Assembly (NCBI GenBank): GCA_038277395.1
Contig: CM076195.1
Span: 158,009,911-158,073,910 of the forward strand
From: Dryocosmus kuriphilus
Lineage: Eukaryota > Arthropoda > Insecta > Hymenoptera > Cynipidae
DNA: 64,000 nt
Direction of reading: 5' to 3'
Shown: piece after piece, positions 47,945 through 62,900 of the stretch
How positions within the stretch are numbered: the stretch's first letter is position 1
Layout: each line of letters begins with the position of its first letter
Notes under the pieces: generated by a model
Seen by the model: the letters and a program-made list of their open reading frames with translations, nothing else
Told to the model about the DNA's origin: nothing
The model's database searches: none
Translations under genes and position numbers: made by a program

Positions 47945-50900
47945 TAGTTAAATTATTAACTGAAAAAAGAATTTTTCAATGAGACATTTGAATTTACGCC
48001 GGAGAAAGATGAATGAATTAAAAAGAAACATTTAACAAAATTGTTGAATTTCCAACAAAATAGTTCAATTTTTAACTAAAAGGATTATATCTAAACTAAA
48101 ACAGATGAATTCTTAACCAAAAATATAAAAGCTGAATTCTGAACAAAAACGTGATTATAAATAAAAAACAGTTGAATTTTCAACCAAAAAAGAAATTAAC
48201 TTTCAACCAAAACATGTGAATTTTTCATAAAAAAAGTTACATCTTGAAACCAAAAAAAATAATTTTTATTGACAAACTGTTATACTTTCGATAGAAAAAA
48301 ATGATTTTTCAACGAAAGAGAATTTTTTACTGAAAAAGACCAATTTTTAACAAAAGAGATGAATTATCAACCCAAAATAAGGAATTTTCAATAAAACATT
48401 TGAATTTCCACACAAGAAAGATGAATATTCAACAAAAAAATTGATTTTCAGCCAAACAGTTGAACTTTCAACAAAAAAACACGATTTTTCAAACAAAAAT
48501 GAATTTTTCGCAAAATCGTTGAATTTATAAAAAAAGATACTTAAATTATCAACTAAAAAACATAAATTCTCAACCAAAACTGGAACGATTAAATTCTGAA
48601 TAAAAAATATTAATTTTGAACCAAAAATAATCGAACTTTCAATCATAAAAGATGAATAACTTTTCAAACAAAAATTTTAAAGCTGACATTTGAACAAACA
48701 TATGTTATCTTTTAAACAGAAATAATTAAATAATTAACGAAAAAAAAGACATTTTCAATAAAACAGTTGAATCAACACCCAGGAATGATGATTTAAAAAG
48801 AAAAATTTAACAAAATTGTTGAATTTCCAACAAAAATAGTTCAATTTTCAACTAAGAGGATTATATGTTAACTAAAAAAGATGAATTCTTAAATAAAAGT
48901 AGAAGAGCTGAATTCTGAACAAAAAATGATTTTAAATAAAAATGAATTGAATTTTCAACCAAAAAAAAAAATTAACTTTCAAAAATAAATTTGAATTTTT
49001 TAGTAAAAAAGTTAGATTTTGAAACAAAAAAATTAATTTCTAATCAAAAGCAGTTATACTTTCAATAAGAAAAAATTATTTTTCAACGGAAGAGTCTAAT
49101 TTTTTACTGAAAATGATCAATTTAAAAAAAAAAACAGATGAATTATGAACCCAAAGTAAGAAATTTTCAATAAGACATTTGAATTTCCACACAAGAATGA
49201 TGAATATTCAACAAAAAAATTGATTTTCAGCCAAACAGTTGAACTTTCAATAAAAAAAAAAACACGATTTTTTCAAACAAAAATGAATTTTTAGCAAAAT
49301 CGTTGAATTTATAAAAAAAAAAACTTAAATTATCAACTAAAAAACATAAATTCTCAACCAAAACTGGAACGATCAAATTCTGAATAAAAAATATTAATTT
49401 TGAACCAAAAATCATTGAATTTTCAATCACAAAAGATGAATAACTTTTCAAACAACAATTTTATAGTTGACTTTTGAACAAATATATATTATTTTCCAAA
49501 CAGAAATAGGTAAATAATTAACGAAAAAAAAGACTTTCAATAAAATAGTTGAATTAACACCCAAGAATAATGATTTAAAAAGAAAAATTTAACAAAATTG
49601 TTGAATTTCCAACAAAATAGTTCAATTTTCAACTAAGAGGATTATATGTTAACCAAAAAAGATGAATTCTTAAATAAAAGTAGAAGAGCTGAATTCTGAA
49701 CAAAAAATGATTTTAAATAAAAATGAATTGAATTTTCAACCAAAAAAAAAATAACTTTCAAAAAAAAATTTGAATTTTTTAGTAAAAAAGTGAGATTTTG
49801 AAAAAAAAAAATTAATTTCTAATCAAAAGCAGTTATACTTTCAATAAGAAAAAATGATTTTTTAACGGAAGAGTCTAATTTTTTACTGAAAATGATCAAT
49901 TTAAAAAAAAAACAGATGAATTATGAACCCAAAGTAAGAAATTTTCAATAAGACATTTGAATTTCCACACAAGAAAGATGAATATTCAACAAAAAAATTG
50001 ATTTTCAGCCAAACAGTTGACCTTTCAACAAAAAAACACGATTTTTCAAACAAAAATGAATTTTTAGCAAAATCGATGAATTTATAAAAAGAAAAAACTT
50101 AAATTATCAACTAAAAAACATAAATTCTCAACCAAAACTGGAACGATTAAATTCTGAATACAAAATATTAATTTTGAACCAAAAATCATTGGATTTTCAA
50201 TCACAAAAGGTGAATAACTTTTCAAACAAAAATTTTATAGTTGACTTTTGAACAAACATATATTATTTTTCAAACAGAAATAGTTAATTAATTAACGAAA
50301 AAAAAGATATTTTCAATAAAACAGTTGAATTGACACCCAGGAATGATGAATTAAAAAGAAAAATTTTATAGATTTGTTGAATTTCCAACAAAATAGTTCA
50401 ATTTTCAATTAAAAGGATTATATGTTAACTAAAAAAGATGAATTGTTAAATAAAAGTAGAAAAGCTGAATTCTGAACAAAAAATGATTTTAAATAAAAAT
50501 TAATTGAATTTTCAAAAAAAAAAAAAAATTAACTTTCAAAAAAAAAAATTTGAATTTTTGGGTAAAAAAGTTAGATTTTGAAACAAAAAAATTAATTTCT
50601 AATCAAAAGCAGTTATACTTTCAATAAGAAAAAATTATTTTTCAACGGAAGAGTCTAATTTTTTACTGAAAATGATCAAGTTAAAAAAAAACAGATGAAT
50701 TATGAACCCAAAGTAAGAAATTTTCAATAAGACATTTGAATTTCCACACAAGAATGATGAATATTCAACAAAAAAATTGATTTTCAGCCAAACAGTTGAA
50801 CTTTCAACAAAAAAACACGATTTTTCAAACAAAAATGAATTTTTAGCAAAATCGTTGAATTTATAAAAAAAAAAACTTAAATTATCAACTAAAAAACATA

Positions 50901-53900
50901 AATTCTCAACCAAAACTGGAACGATCAAATTCTGAATAAAAAATATTAATTTTGAACCAAAAATCATTGAATTTTCAATCACAAAAGATGAATAACTTTT
51001 CAAACAACAATTTTATAGTTGACTTTTGAACAAACATATATTATTTTTCAAACAGAAATAGTTAAATAATTAACGAAAAAAAAAGACATTTCAATAAAAT
51101 AGTTGAATTAGCACCCAAGAATGATGATTTAAAAAGAAAAATTTAACAAAATTGTTGAATTTCCAACAAAATAGTTCAATTTTCAATTAAAAGGATTATA
51201 TATTAACTAAAAAAGATAAATTCTTAAATAAAAGTAGAAAAGATGAATTCTGAACAAAAAATGATTTTAAATAAAAATGAATTGAATTTTCAACCAAAAA
51301 AAAAAAAAAATAACTTTCAAAAAAAAATTTGAATTTTTTAGTAAAAAAGTGAGATTTTGAAACAAAAAATTAATTAATTTCTAATCAAAAGCAGTTATAC
51401 ATTCAATAAGAAAAAATGATTTTTAACGGAAGAGTCGAATTTTTTACTGAAAATGATCAAGTAAAAAAAAACGGATGAATTATAAACCCAAAATAAGAAT
51501 TTTCCAATAAAACATTTGAATTTCCACACAAGAATGATGAATATTCAACAAAAAAATTGATTTTCAGCCAAACAGTTGAACTTTCAACAAAAAAACACGA
51601 TTTTTCAAACAAAAATGAATTTTTAGAAAAATCGTTGAATTTATAAAAAAAAAACTTAAATTATCAAATAAAAAACATAAATTCTCAACCAAAACTGGAA
51701 CGATCAAATTCTGAATAAAAAATATTAATTTTGAACCAAAAATCATTGAATTTTCAATCACAAAAGATGAATAACTTTTCAAACAAAAATTTTATAGTTG
51801 ACTTTTGAACAAACATATATTATTTTTCAAACAGAAATAGTTAAATAATTAACGAAAAAAAAAGACATTTCAATAAAATAGTTGAATTAGCACCCAAGAA
51901 TGATGATTTAAAAAGAAAAATTTAACAAAATTGTTGAATTTCCAACAAAATAGTTCAATTTTCAATTAAAAGGATTATATGTTAACTAAAAAAGATGAAT
52001 TGTTAAATAAAAGTAGAAAAGCTGAATTCTGAACAAAAAATGATTTTAAATAAAAATTAATTGAATTTTCAACCAAAAAAAAAATTAACTTTCAAAAAAA
52101 AATTTGAATTTTTTAGTAAAAAAGTTAGATTTTGAAACAAAAAAATTAATTTCTAATCAAAAGCAGTTATACTTTCAATAAGAAAAAATTATTTTTCAAC
52201 GGAAGAGTCTAATTTTTTACTGAAAATGATCAATTTAAAAAAAAACAGATGAATTATGAACCCAAAGTAAGAAATTTTCAATAAGACATTTGAATTTCCA
52301 CACAAGAATGATGAATATTCAACAAAAAAATTGATTTTCAGCCAAACAGTTGAACTTTCAACAAAAAAAAACACGATTTTTCAAACAAAAATGAATTTTT
52401 AGCAAAATCGTTGAATTTATAAAAAAAAAAAACTTAAATTATCAACTAAAAAACATAAATTCTCAACCAAAACTGGAACGATCAAATTCTGAATAAAAAA
52501 TATTAATTTTGAACCAAAAATCATTGAATTTTCAATCACAAAAGATGAATAACTTTTCAAACAAAAATTTTATAGTTGACTTTTGAACAAACATATATTA
52601 TTTTTCAAACAGAAATAGTTAAATAATTAACGAAAAAAAAAGACATTTCAATAAAATAGTTGAATTAGCACCCAAGAATGATGATTTAAAAAGAAAAATT
52701 TAACAAAATTGTTGAATTTCCAACAAAATAGTTCAATTTTCAATTAAAAGGATTATATGTTAACTAAAAAAGATGAATTGTTAAATAAAAGTAGAAAAGC
52801 TGAATTCTGAACAAAAAATGATTTTAAATAAAAATTAATTGAATTTTCAACCAAAAAAAAAATTAATTAACTTTCAAAAAAAAATTTGAATTTTTTGGTA
52901 AAAAAGTTAGATTTTGAAACAAAAAAATTAATTTCTAATCAAAAGCAGTTATACTTTCAATAAGAAAAAATTATTTTTCAACGGAAGAGTCTAATTTTTT
53001 ACTGAAAATGATCAATTTAAAAAAAAACAGATGAATTATGAACCCAAAGTAAGAAATTTTCAATAAGACATTTGAATTTCCACACAAGAAAGATGAATAT
53101 TCAACAAAAAAATTGATTTTCAGCCAAACAGTTGAACTTTCAAAAAAAAAACACGATTTTTCAAACAAAAATGAATTTTTAGAAAAATCGATGAATTTAT
53201 AAAAAGAAAAAACTTAAATTATCAACTAAAAAACATAAATTCTCAACCAAAACTGGAACGATTAAATTCTGAATACAAAATATTAATTTTGAACCAAAAA
53301 TCATTGGATTTTCAATCACAAAAGGTGAATAACTTTTCAAACAAAAATTTTATAGTTGACTTTTGAACAAACATATATTATTTTTCAAACAGAAATAGTT
53401 AATTAATTAACGAAAAAAAAGATATTTTCAATAAAACAGTTGAATTGACACCCAGGAATGATGAATTAAAAAGAAAAATTTAACAAAATTGTTGAATTTC
53501 CAACAAAATAGTTCAATTTTCAACTAAGAGGATTATATGTTAACCAAAAAAGATGAATTCTTAAATAAAAGTAGAAGAGCTGAATTCTGAACAAAAAATG
53601 ATTTTAAATAAAAATTAATTGAATTTTCAACCAAAAAAAAAATTAACTTTCAAAAAAAAATTTGAATTTTTGGGTAAAAAAGTTAGATTTTGAAACAAAA
53701 AAATTAATTTCTAATCAAAAGCAGTTATACTTTCAATAAGAAAAAATTATTTTTCAACGGAAGAGTCTAATTTTTTACTGAAAATGATCAAGTTAAAAAA
53801 AAACAGATGAATTATGAACCCAAAGTAAGAAATTTTCAATAAGACATTTGAATTTCCACACAAGAATGATGAATATTCAACAAAAAAATTGATTTTCAGC

Positions 53901-56900
53901 CAAGCAGTTGAACTTTCAACAAAAAAAAACACGATTTTTCAAACAAAAATGAATTTTTAGCAAAATCGTTGAATTTATAAAAAAAAAACTTAAATTATCA
54001 ACTAAAGAACATAAATTCTCAACCAAAACTGGAACGATCAAATTCTGAATAAAAAATATTAATTTTGAACCAAAAATCATTGAATTTTCAATCACAAAAG
54101 ATGAATAACTTTTCAAACAAAAATTTTATAGTTGACTTTTGAACAAACATATATTATTTTTCAAACAGAAATAGTTAAATAATTAACGAAAAAAAAAGAC
54201 TTTCAATAAAATAGTTGAATTAACACCCAAGAATAATGATTTAAAAAGAAAAATTTAACAAAATTGTTGAATTTCCAACAAAATAGTTCAATTTTCAACT
54301 AAGAGGATTATATGTTAACCAAAAAAGATGAATTCTTAAATAAAAGTAGAAGAGCTGAATTCTGAACAAAAAATGATTTTAAATAAAAATGAATTGAATT
54401 TTCAACCAAAAAAAAAAAAAATTAACTTTCAAAAATAAATTTGAATTTTTTAGTGAAAAAGTTAGATTTTGAAACAAAAAAATTAATTTCTAATCAAAAG
54501 CAGTTATACTTTCAATAAGAAAAAATTATTTTTCAACGGAAGAGTCTAATTTTTTACTGAAAATGATCAATTTAAAAAAAAACAGATGAACTATTAACCC
54601 AAAGTAAGAAATTTTCAATAAGACATTTGAATTTCCACACAAGAATGATGAATATTCAACAAAAAAATTGATTTTCAGCCAAACAGTTGAACTTTCAACA
54701 AAAAAAAAAACACGATTTTTCAAACAAAAATGAATTTTTAGCAAAATCGTTGAATTTATATAAAAAAAAAAAAAACTTAAATTATCAACTAAAAAACATA
54801 AATTCTCAACCAAAACTGGAACGATCAAATTCTGAATAAAAAATATTAATTTTGAACCAAAAATCATTGAATTTTCAATCACAAAAGATGAATAACTTTT
54901 CAAACAAAAATTTTATAGTTGACTTTTGAACAAACATATATTATTTTTCAAACAGAAATAGTTAAATAATTAACGAAAAAAAAAGACTTTCAATAAAATA
55001 GTTGAATTAACACCCAAGAATAATGATTTAAAAAGAAAAATTTAACAAAATTGTTGAATTTCCAACAAAATAGTTCAATTTTCAACTAAGAGGATTATAT
55101 GTTAACCAAAAAAGATGAATTCTTAAATAAAAGTAGAAGAGCTGAATTCTGAACAAAAAATGATTTTAAATAAAAATGAATTGAATTTTCAACCAAAAAA
55201 AAAATTAACTTTCAAAAAAAAATTTGAATTTTTTAGTAAAAAAGTTAGATTTTGAAACAAAAAAATTAATTTCTAATCAAAAGCAGTTATACTTTCAATA
55301 AGAAAAAATTATTTTTCAACGGAAGAGTCTAATTTTTTACTGAAAATGATCAAGTAAAAAAAAAACGGATGAATTATAAACCCAAAATAAGAATTTTCCA
55401 ATAAAACATTTGAATTTCCACACAAGAATGATGAATATTCAACAAAAAAATTGATTTTCAGCCAAGCAGTTGAACTTTCAAAAAAAAACACGATTTTTCA
55501 AACAAAAATGAATTTTTAGCAAAATCGTTGAATTTATAAAAAAAAAACTTAAATTATCAACTAAAAAACATAAATTCTCAACCAAAACTGGAACGATCAA
55601 ATTCTGAATAAAAAATATTAATTTTGAACCAAAAATCATTGAATTTTCAATCACAAAAGATGAATAACTTTTCAAACAAAAATTTTATAGTTGACTTTTG
55701 AACAAACATATATTATTTTTCAAACAGAAATAGTTAAATAATTAACGAAAAAAAAAGACTTTCAATAAAATAGTTGAATTAACACCCAAGAATAATGATT
55801 TAAAAAGAAAAATTTAACAAAATTGTTGAATTTCCAACAAAATAGTTCAATTTTCAACTAAGAGGATTATATGTTAACCAAAAAAGATGAATTCTTAAAT
55901 AAAAGTAGAAGAGCTGAATTCTGAACAAAAAATGATTTTAAATAAAAATGAATTGAATTTTCAACCAAAAAAAAAAAAAAAATTAACTTTCAAAAATAAA
56001 TTTGAATTTTTTAGTGAAAAAGTTAGATTTTGAAACAAAAAAATTAATTTCTAATCAAAAGCAGTTATACTTTCAATAAGAAAAAATTATTTTTCAACGG
56101 AAGAGCCTATTTTTTACTGAAAATGATCAATTTTAAAAAAAAAAACAGATGAATTATGAACCCAAAGTAAGAAATTTTCAATAAGACATTTGAATTTCCA
56201 CACAAGAATGATGAATATTCAACAAAAAAATTGATTTTCAGCCAAACAGTTGAACTTTCAAAAAAAAAAAACACGATTTTTCAAACAAAAATGAATTTTT
56301 TTAGCAAAATCGTTGAATTTATAAAAAAAAAAAAACTTAAATTATCAACTAAAAAACATAAATTCTCAACCAAAACTGGAACGATCAAATTCTGAATAAA
56401 AAATATTAATTTTGAACCAAAAATCATTGAATTTTCAATCACAAAAGATGAATAACTTTTCAAACAACAATTTTATAGTTGACTTTTGAACAAACATATA
56501 TTATTTTCCAAACAGAAATAGGTAAATAATTAACGAAAAAAAAGATATTTTCAATAAAACAGTTGAATTAACACCCAGGAATGCGAATTAAAAAGAAAAA
56601 TTTAACAAAATTGTTGAATTTCCAACAAAATAGTTCAATTTTCAATTAAAAGGATTATATATTAACTAAAAAAGATAAATTCTTAAATAAAAGTAGAAGA
56701 GCTGAATTCTGAACAAAAAAATGATTTTAAATAAAAATGAATTGAATTTTCAACCAAAAAAAAAATTAACTTTCAAAAAAAAATTTGAATTTTTTAGTAA
56801 AAAAGTTAGATTTTGAAACAAAAAAATTAATTTCTAATCAAAAGCAGTTATACTTTCAATAAGAAAAAAAATTATTTTTCAACGGAAGAGTCTAATTTTT

Positions 56901-59900
56901 TACTGAAAATGATCAAGTAAAAAAAAAACGGATGAATTATAAACCCAAAATAAGAATTTTCCAATAAAACATTTGAATTTCCACACAAGAATGATGAATA
57001 TTCAACAAAAAAATTGATTTTCAGCCAAGCAGTTGAACTTTCAACAAAAAAAACACGATTTTTCAAACAAAAATGAATTTTTAGCAAAATCGTTGAATTT
57101 ATAAAAAAAAAACTTAAATTATCAACTAAAAAACATAAATTCTCAACCAAAACTGGAACGATCAAATTCTGAATAAAAAATATTAATTTTGAACCAAAAA
57201 TCATTGAATTTTCAATCACAAAAGATGAATAACTTTTCAAACAAAAATTTTATAGTTGACTTTTGAACAAACATATATTATTTTTCAAACAGAAATAGTT
57301 AAATAATTAACGAAAAAAAAAAGACTTTCAATAAAATAGTTGAATTAACACCCAAGAATAATGATTTAAAAAAAAGAAAAATTTAACAAAATTGTTGAAT
57401 TTCCAACAAAATAGTTCAATTTTCAACTAAGAGGATTATATGTTAACCAAAAAAGATGAATTCTTAAATAAAAGTAGAAGAGCTGAATTCTGAACAAAAA
57501 ATGATTTTAAATAAAAATGAATTGAATTTTCAACCAAAAAAAAAAAAAATTAACTTTCAAAAATAAATTTGAATTTTTTTTAGTGAAAAAGTTAGATTTT
57601 GAAACAAAAAAATTAATTTCTAATCAAAAGCAGTTATACTTTCAATAAGAAAAAAATTATTTTTCAACGGAAGAGCCTATTTTTTTACTGAAAATGATCA
57701 ATTTAAAAAAAAAAACAGATGAATTATGAACCCAAAGTAAGAAATTTTCAATAAGACATTTGAATTTCCACACAAGAATGATGAATATTCAACAAAAAAA
57801 TTGATTTTCAGCCAAACAGTTGAACTTTCAACAAAAAAAACACGATTTTTCAAACAAAAATGAATTTTTAGCAAAATCGTTGAATTTATAAAAAAAAAAA
57901 AAACTTAAATTATCAACTAAAAAACATAAATTCTCAACCAAAACTGGAACGATCAAATTCTGAATAAAAAATATTAATTTTGAACCAAAAATCATTGAAT
58001 TTTCAATCACAAAAGATGAATAACTTTTCAAACAACAATTTTATAGTTGACTTTTGAACAAACATATATTATTTTCCAAACAGAAATAGGTAAATAATTA
58101 ACGAAAAAAAAGATATTTTCAATAAAACAGTTGAATTAACACCCAGGAATGCGAATTAAAAAGAAAAATTTAACAAAATTGTTGAATTTCCAACAAAATA
58201 GTTCAATTTTCAATTAAAAGGATTATATATTAACTAAAAAAGATAAATTCTTAAATAAAAGTAGAAAAGATGAATTCTGAACAAAAAATGATTTTAAATA
58301 AAAATGAATTGAATTTTCAACCAAAAAAAAAAATAACTTTCAAAAAAAAATTTGAATTTTTTAGTAAAAAAGTGAGATTTTGAAACAAAAAAATTAATTT
58401 CTAATCAAAAGCAGTTATACATTCAATAAGAAAAAATGATTTTTTAACGGAAGAGTCGAATTTTTTACTGAAAATGATCAAGTAAAAAAAAAAAACGGAT
58501 GAATTATAAACCCAAAATAAGAATTTTCCAATAAAACATTTGAATTTCCACACAAGAATGATGAATATTCAACAAAAAAATTGATTTTCAGCCAAACAGT
58601 TGAACTTTCAACAAAAAAAACACGATTTTTCAAACAAAAATGGATTTTTAGAAAAATCGTTGAATTTATAAAAAAAAAACTTAAATTATCAACTAAAAAA
58701 CATAAATTCTCAACCAAAACTGGAACGATCAAATTCTGAATAAAAAATATTAATTTTGAACCAAAAATCATTGAATTTTCAATCACAAAAGATGAATAAC
58801 TTTTCAAACAAAAATTTTTATAGTTGACTTTTGAACAAACATATATTATTTTTCAAACAGAAATAGTTAAATAATTAACGAAAAAAAAAGACATTTCAAT
58901 AAAATAGTTGAATTAGCACCCAAGAATGATGATTTAAAAAGAAAAATTTAACAAAATTGTTGAATTTCCAACAAAATAGTTCAATTTTCAATTAAAAGGA
59001 TTATATGTTAACTAAAAAAGATGAATTGTTAAATAAAAGTAGAAAAGCTGAATTCTGAACAAAAAATGATTTTAAATAAAAATTAATTGAATTTTCAACC
59101 AAAAAAAAAAAATTAACTTTCAAAAAAAAATTTGAATTTTTTAGTAAAAAAGTTAGATTTTGAAACAAAAAAATTAATTTCTAATCAAAAGCAGTTATAC
59201 TTTCAATAAGAAAAAATTACTTTTCAACGGAAGAGTCTAATTTTTTACTGAAAATGATCAATTTAAAAAAAAAAAACAGATGAATTATGAACCCAAAGTA
59301 AGAAATTTTCAATAAGACATTTGAATTTCCACACAAGAATGATGAATATTCAACAAAAAAATTGATTTTCAGCCAAACAGTTGAACTTTCAACAAAAAAA
59401 ACACGATTTTTCAAACAAAAATGAATTTTTAGCAAAATCGTTGAATTTATAAAAAAAAAAACTTAAATTATCAACTAAAAAAAAAACATAAATTCTCAAC
59501 CAAAACTGGAACGATCAAATTCTGAATAAAAAATATTAATTTTGAACCAAAAATCATTGAATTTTCAATCACAAAAGATGAATAACTTTTCAAACAAAAA
59601 TTTTATAGTTGACTTTTGAACAAACATATATTATTTTTCAAACAGAAATAGTTAAATAATTAACGAAAAAAAAAGACATTTCAATAAAATAGTTGAATTA
59701 GCACCCAAGAATGATGATTTAAAAAGAAAAATTTAACAAAATTGTTGAATTTCCAACAAAATAGTTCAATTTTCAATTAAAAGGATTATATGTTAACTAA
59801 AAAAGATGAATTGTTAAATAAAAGTAGAAAAGCTGAATTCTGAACAAAAAATGATTTTAAATAAAAATTAATTGAATTTTCAACCAAAAAAAAAATTAAC

Positions 59901-62900
59901 TTTCAAAAAAAAAATTTGAATTTTTTGGTAAAAAAGTTAGATTTTGAAACAAAAAAATTAATTTCTAATCAAAAGCAGTTATACTTTCAATAAGAAAAAA
60001 TTATTTTTCAACGGAAGAGTCTAATTTTTTACTGAAAATGATCAATTTAAAAAAAACAGATGAATTATGAACCCAAAGTAAGAAATTTTCAATAAGACAT
60101 TTGAATTTCCACACAAGAAAGATGAATATTCAACAAAAAAATTGATTTTCAGCCAAACAGTTGAACTTTCAACAAAAAAAAACACGATTTTTCAAACAAA
60201 AATGAATTTTTAGCAAAATCGATGAATTTATAAAAAAAAAAAAACTTAAATTATCAACTAAAAAACATAAATTCTCAACCAAAACTGGAACGATTAAATT
60301 CTGAATACAAAATATTAATTTTGAACCAAAAATCATTGGATTTTCAATCACAAAGGGTGAATAACTTTTCAAACAAAAATTTTATAGTTGACTTTTGAAC
60401 AAACATATATTATTTTTCAAACAGAAATAGTTAATTAATTAACGAAAAAAAAAAAGATATTTTCAATAAAACAGTTGAATTGACACCCAGGAATGATGAA
60501 TTAAAAAGAAAAATTTTATAGATTTGTTGAATTTCCAACAAAATAGTTCAATTTTCAATTCAAAGGATTATATGTTAACTAGAAAAGATGAATTCTTAAA
60601 TAAAAGTAGAAAAGCTGAATTCTGAACAAAAAATGATTTTAAATAAAAATTAATTGAATTTTCAACCAAAAAAAAAGTTAACTTTAAAAAAAAAATTTGA
60701 ATTTTTTAGTAAAAAAGTTAGGTTTTGAAACAAAAAAATTAATTTCTAACCAAAAGCAGTTATACTTTCAATAAGAAAAAATTATTTTTCAACGAAAGAG
60801 TCTAATTTTTTACTGAAAATGATCAATTTAAAAAAAACAGATGAAGTATGAACCCAAAATAAGAATTTTCCAATAAAACATTTGAATTTCCACACAAGAA
60901 AGATGAATATTCAACAAAAAAATTGATTTTCAGCCAAGCAGTTAAACTTTCAACAAAAAAACACGATTTTTCAAACAAAAATGAATTTTTAGCAAAATCG
61001 ATGAATTTATAAAAAGAAAAAACTTAAATTATCAACTAAAAAAACATAAATTCTCAACCAAAACTGGAACGATCAAATTCTGAATAAAAAATATTAATTT
61101 TGTACCAAAAATCATTGAATTTTCAATCACAAAAGATGAATAACTTTTCAAACAAAAATTTTATAGTTGACTTTTGAACAAACATATATTATTTTCCAAA
61201 CAGAAATAGGTAAATAATTAACGAAAAAAAAGATATTTTCAATAAAACAGTTGAATTAACACCCAGGATCATCACGAATTAAAAAGAAAAATTGAACAAA
61301 ATTGTTGAATTTCCAACAAAATAGTTCAATTTTCAATTAAAAGGATTATATATTAACTAAAAAAGATGAATTCTTAAATAAAAGTAGAAAAGCTGAATTC
61401 TGAACAAAAAATGATCTTAAATAAAAATTAATTGAATTTTCAACCAAAAAAAAAAAATTAACTTTCAAAAATAAATTTGAATTTTTTAGTGAAAAAGTTA
61501 GATTTTGAAACAAAAAAATTAATTTCTAATCAAAAGCAGTTATACTTTCAATAAGAAAAAATTATTTTTCAACGGAAGAGTCTAATTTTTTACTGAAAAT
61601 GATCAATTTAAAAAAAAACAGATGAAGTATGAACCCAAAATAAGAATTTTCCAATAAAACATTTGAATTTCCACACAAGAAAGATGAATATTCAACAAAA
61701 AAATTGATTTTCAGCCAAACAGTTGAACTTTCAACAAAAAAACACGATTTTTCAAACAAAAATGAATTTTTAGCAAAATCGATGAATTTATAAAAAGAAA
61801 AAACTTAAATTATCAACTAAAAAACATAAATTCTCAACCAAAACTGGAACGATCAAATTCTGAATAAAAAAAATATTAATTTTGAACCAAAAATCATTGA
61901 ATTTTCAATCACAAAAGATGAATAACTTTTCAAACAACAATTTTATAGTTGGCTTTTGAACAAACATATATTATGTTTCAAACAGAAATAGTTAAATAAT
62001 TAACGAAAAAAAAAGACATTTCAATAAAATAGTTGAATTAGCACCCAAGAATGATGATTTAAAAAGAAAAATTTAACAAAATTGTTGAATTTCCAACAAA
62101 ATAGTTCAATTTTCAATTAAAAGGATTATATGTTAACTAAAAAAGATGAATTGTTAAATAAAAGTAGAAAAGCTGAATTCTGAACAAAAAATGATTTTAA
62201 ATAAAAATTAATTGAATTTTCAACCAAAAAAAAAATTAACTTTCAAAAAAAAATTTGAATTTTTTAGTAAAAAAGTTAGATTTTGAAACAAAAAAATTAA
62301 TTTCTAATCAAAAGCAGTTATACTTTCAATAAGAAAAAATTATTTTTCAACGGAAGAGTCTAATTTTTTACTGAAAATGATCAATTTAAAAAAAAACAGA
62401 TGAATTATGAACCCAAAGTAAGAAATTTTCAATAAGACATTTGAATTTCCACACAAGAATGATGAATATTCAACAAAAAAATTGATTTTCAGCCAAACAG
62501 TTGAACTTTCAACAAAAAAACACGATTTTTCAAACAAAAATGAAATTTTTAGCAAAATCGTTGAATTTAAAAAAAAAAAAACTTAAATTATCAACTAAAA
62601 AACATAAATTCTCAACCAAAACTGGAACGATCAAATTCTGAATAAAAAAATATTAATTTTGAACCAAAAATCATTGAATTTTCAATCACAAAAGATGAAT
62701 AACTTTTCAAACAAAAATTTTATAGTTGACTTTTGAACAAACATATATTATTTTTCAAACAGAAATAGTTAAATAATTAACGAAAAAAAAAGACATTTCA
62801 ATAAAATAGTTGAATTAGCACCCAAGAATGATGATTTAAAAAGAAAAATTTAACAAAATTGTTGAATTTCCAACAAAATAGTTCAATTTTCAATTAAAAG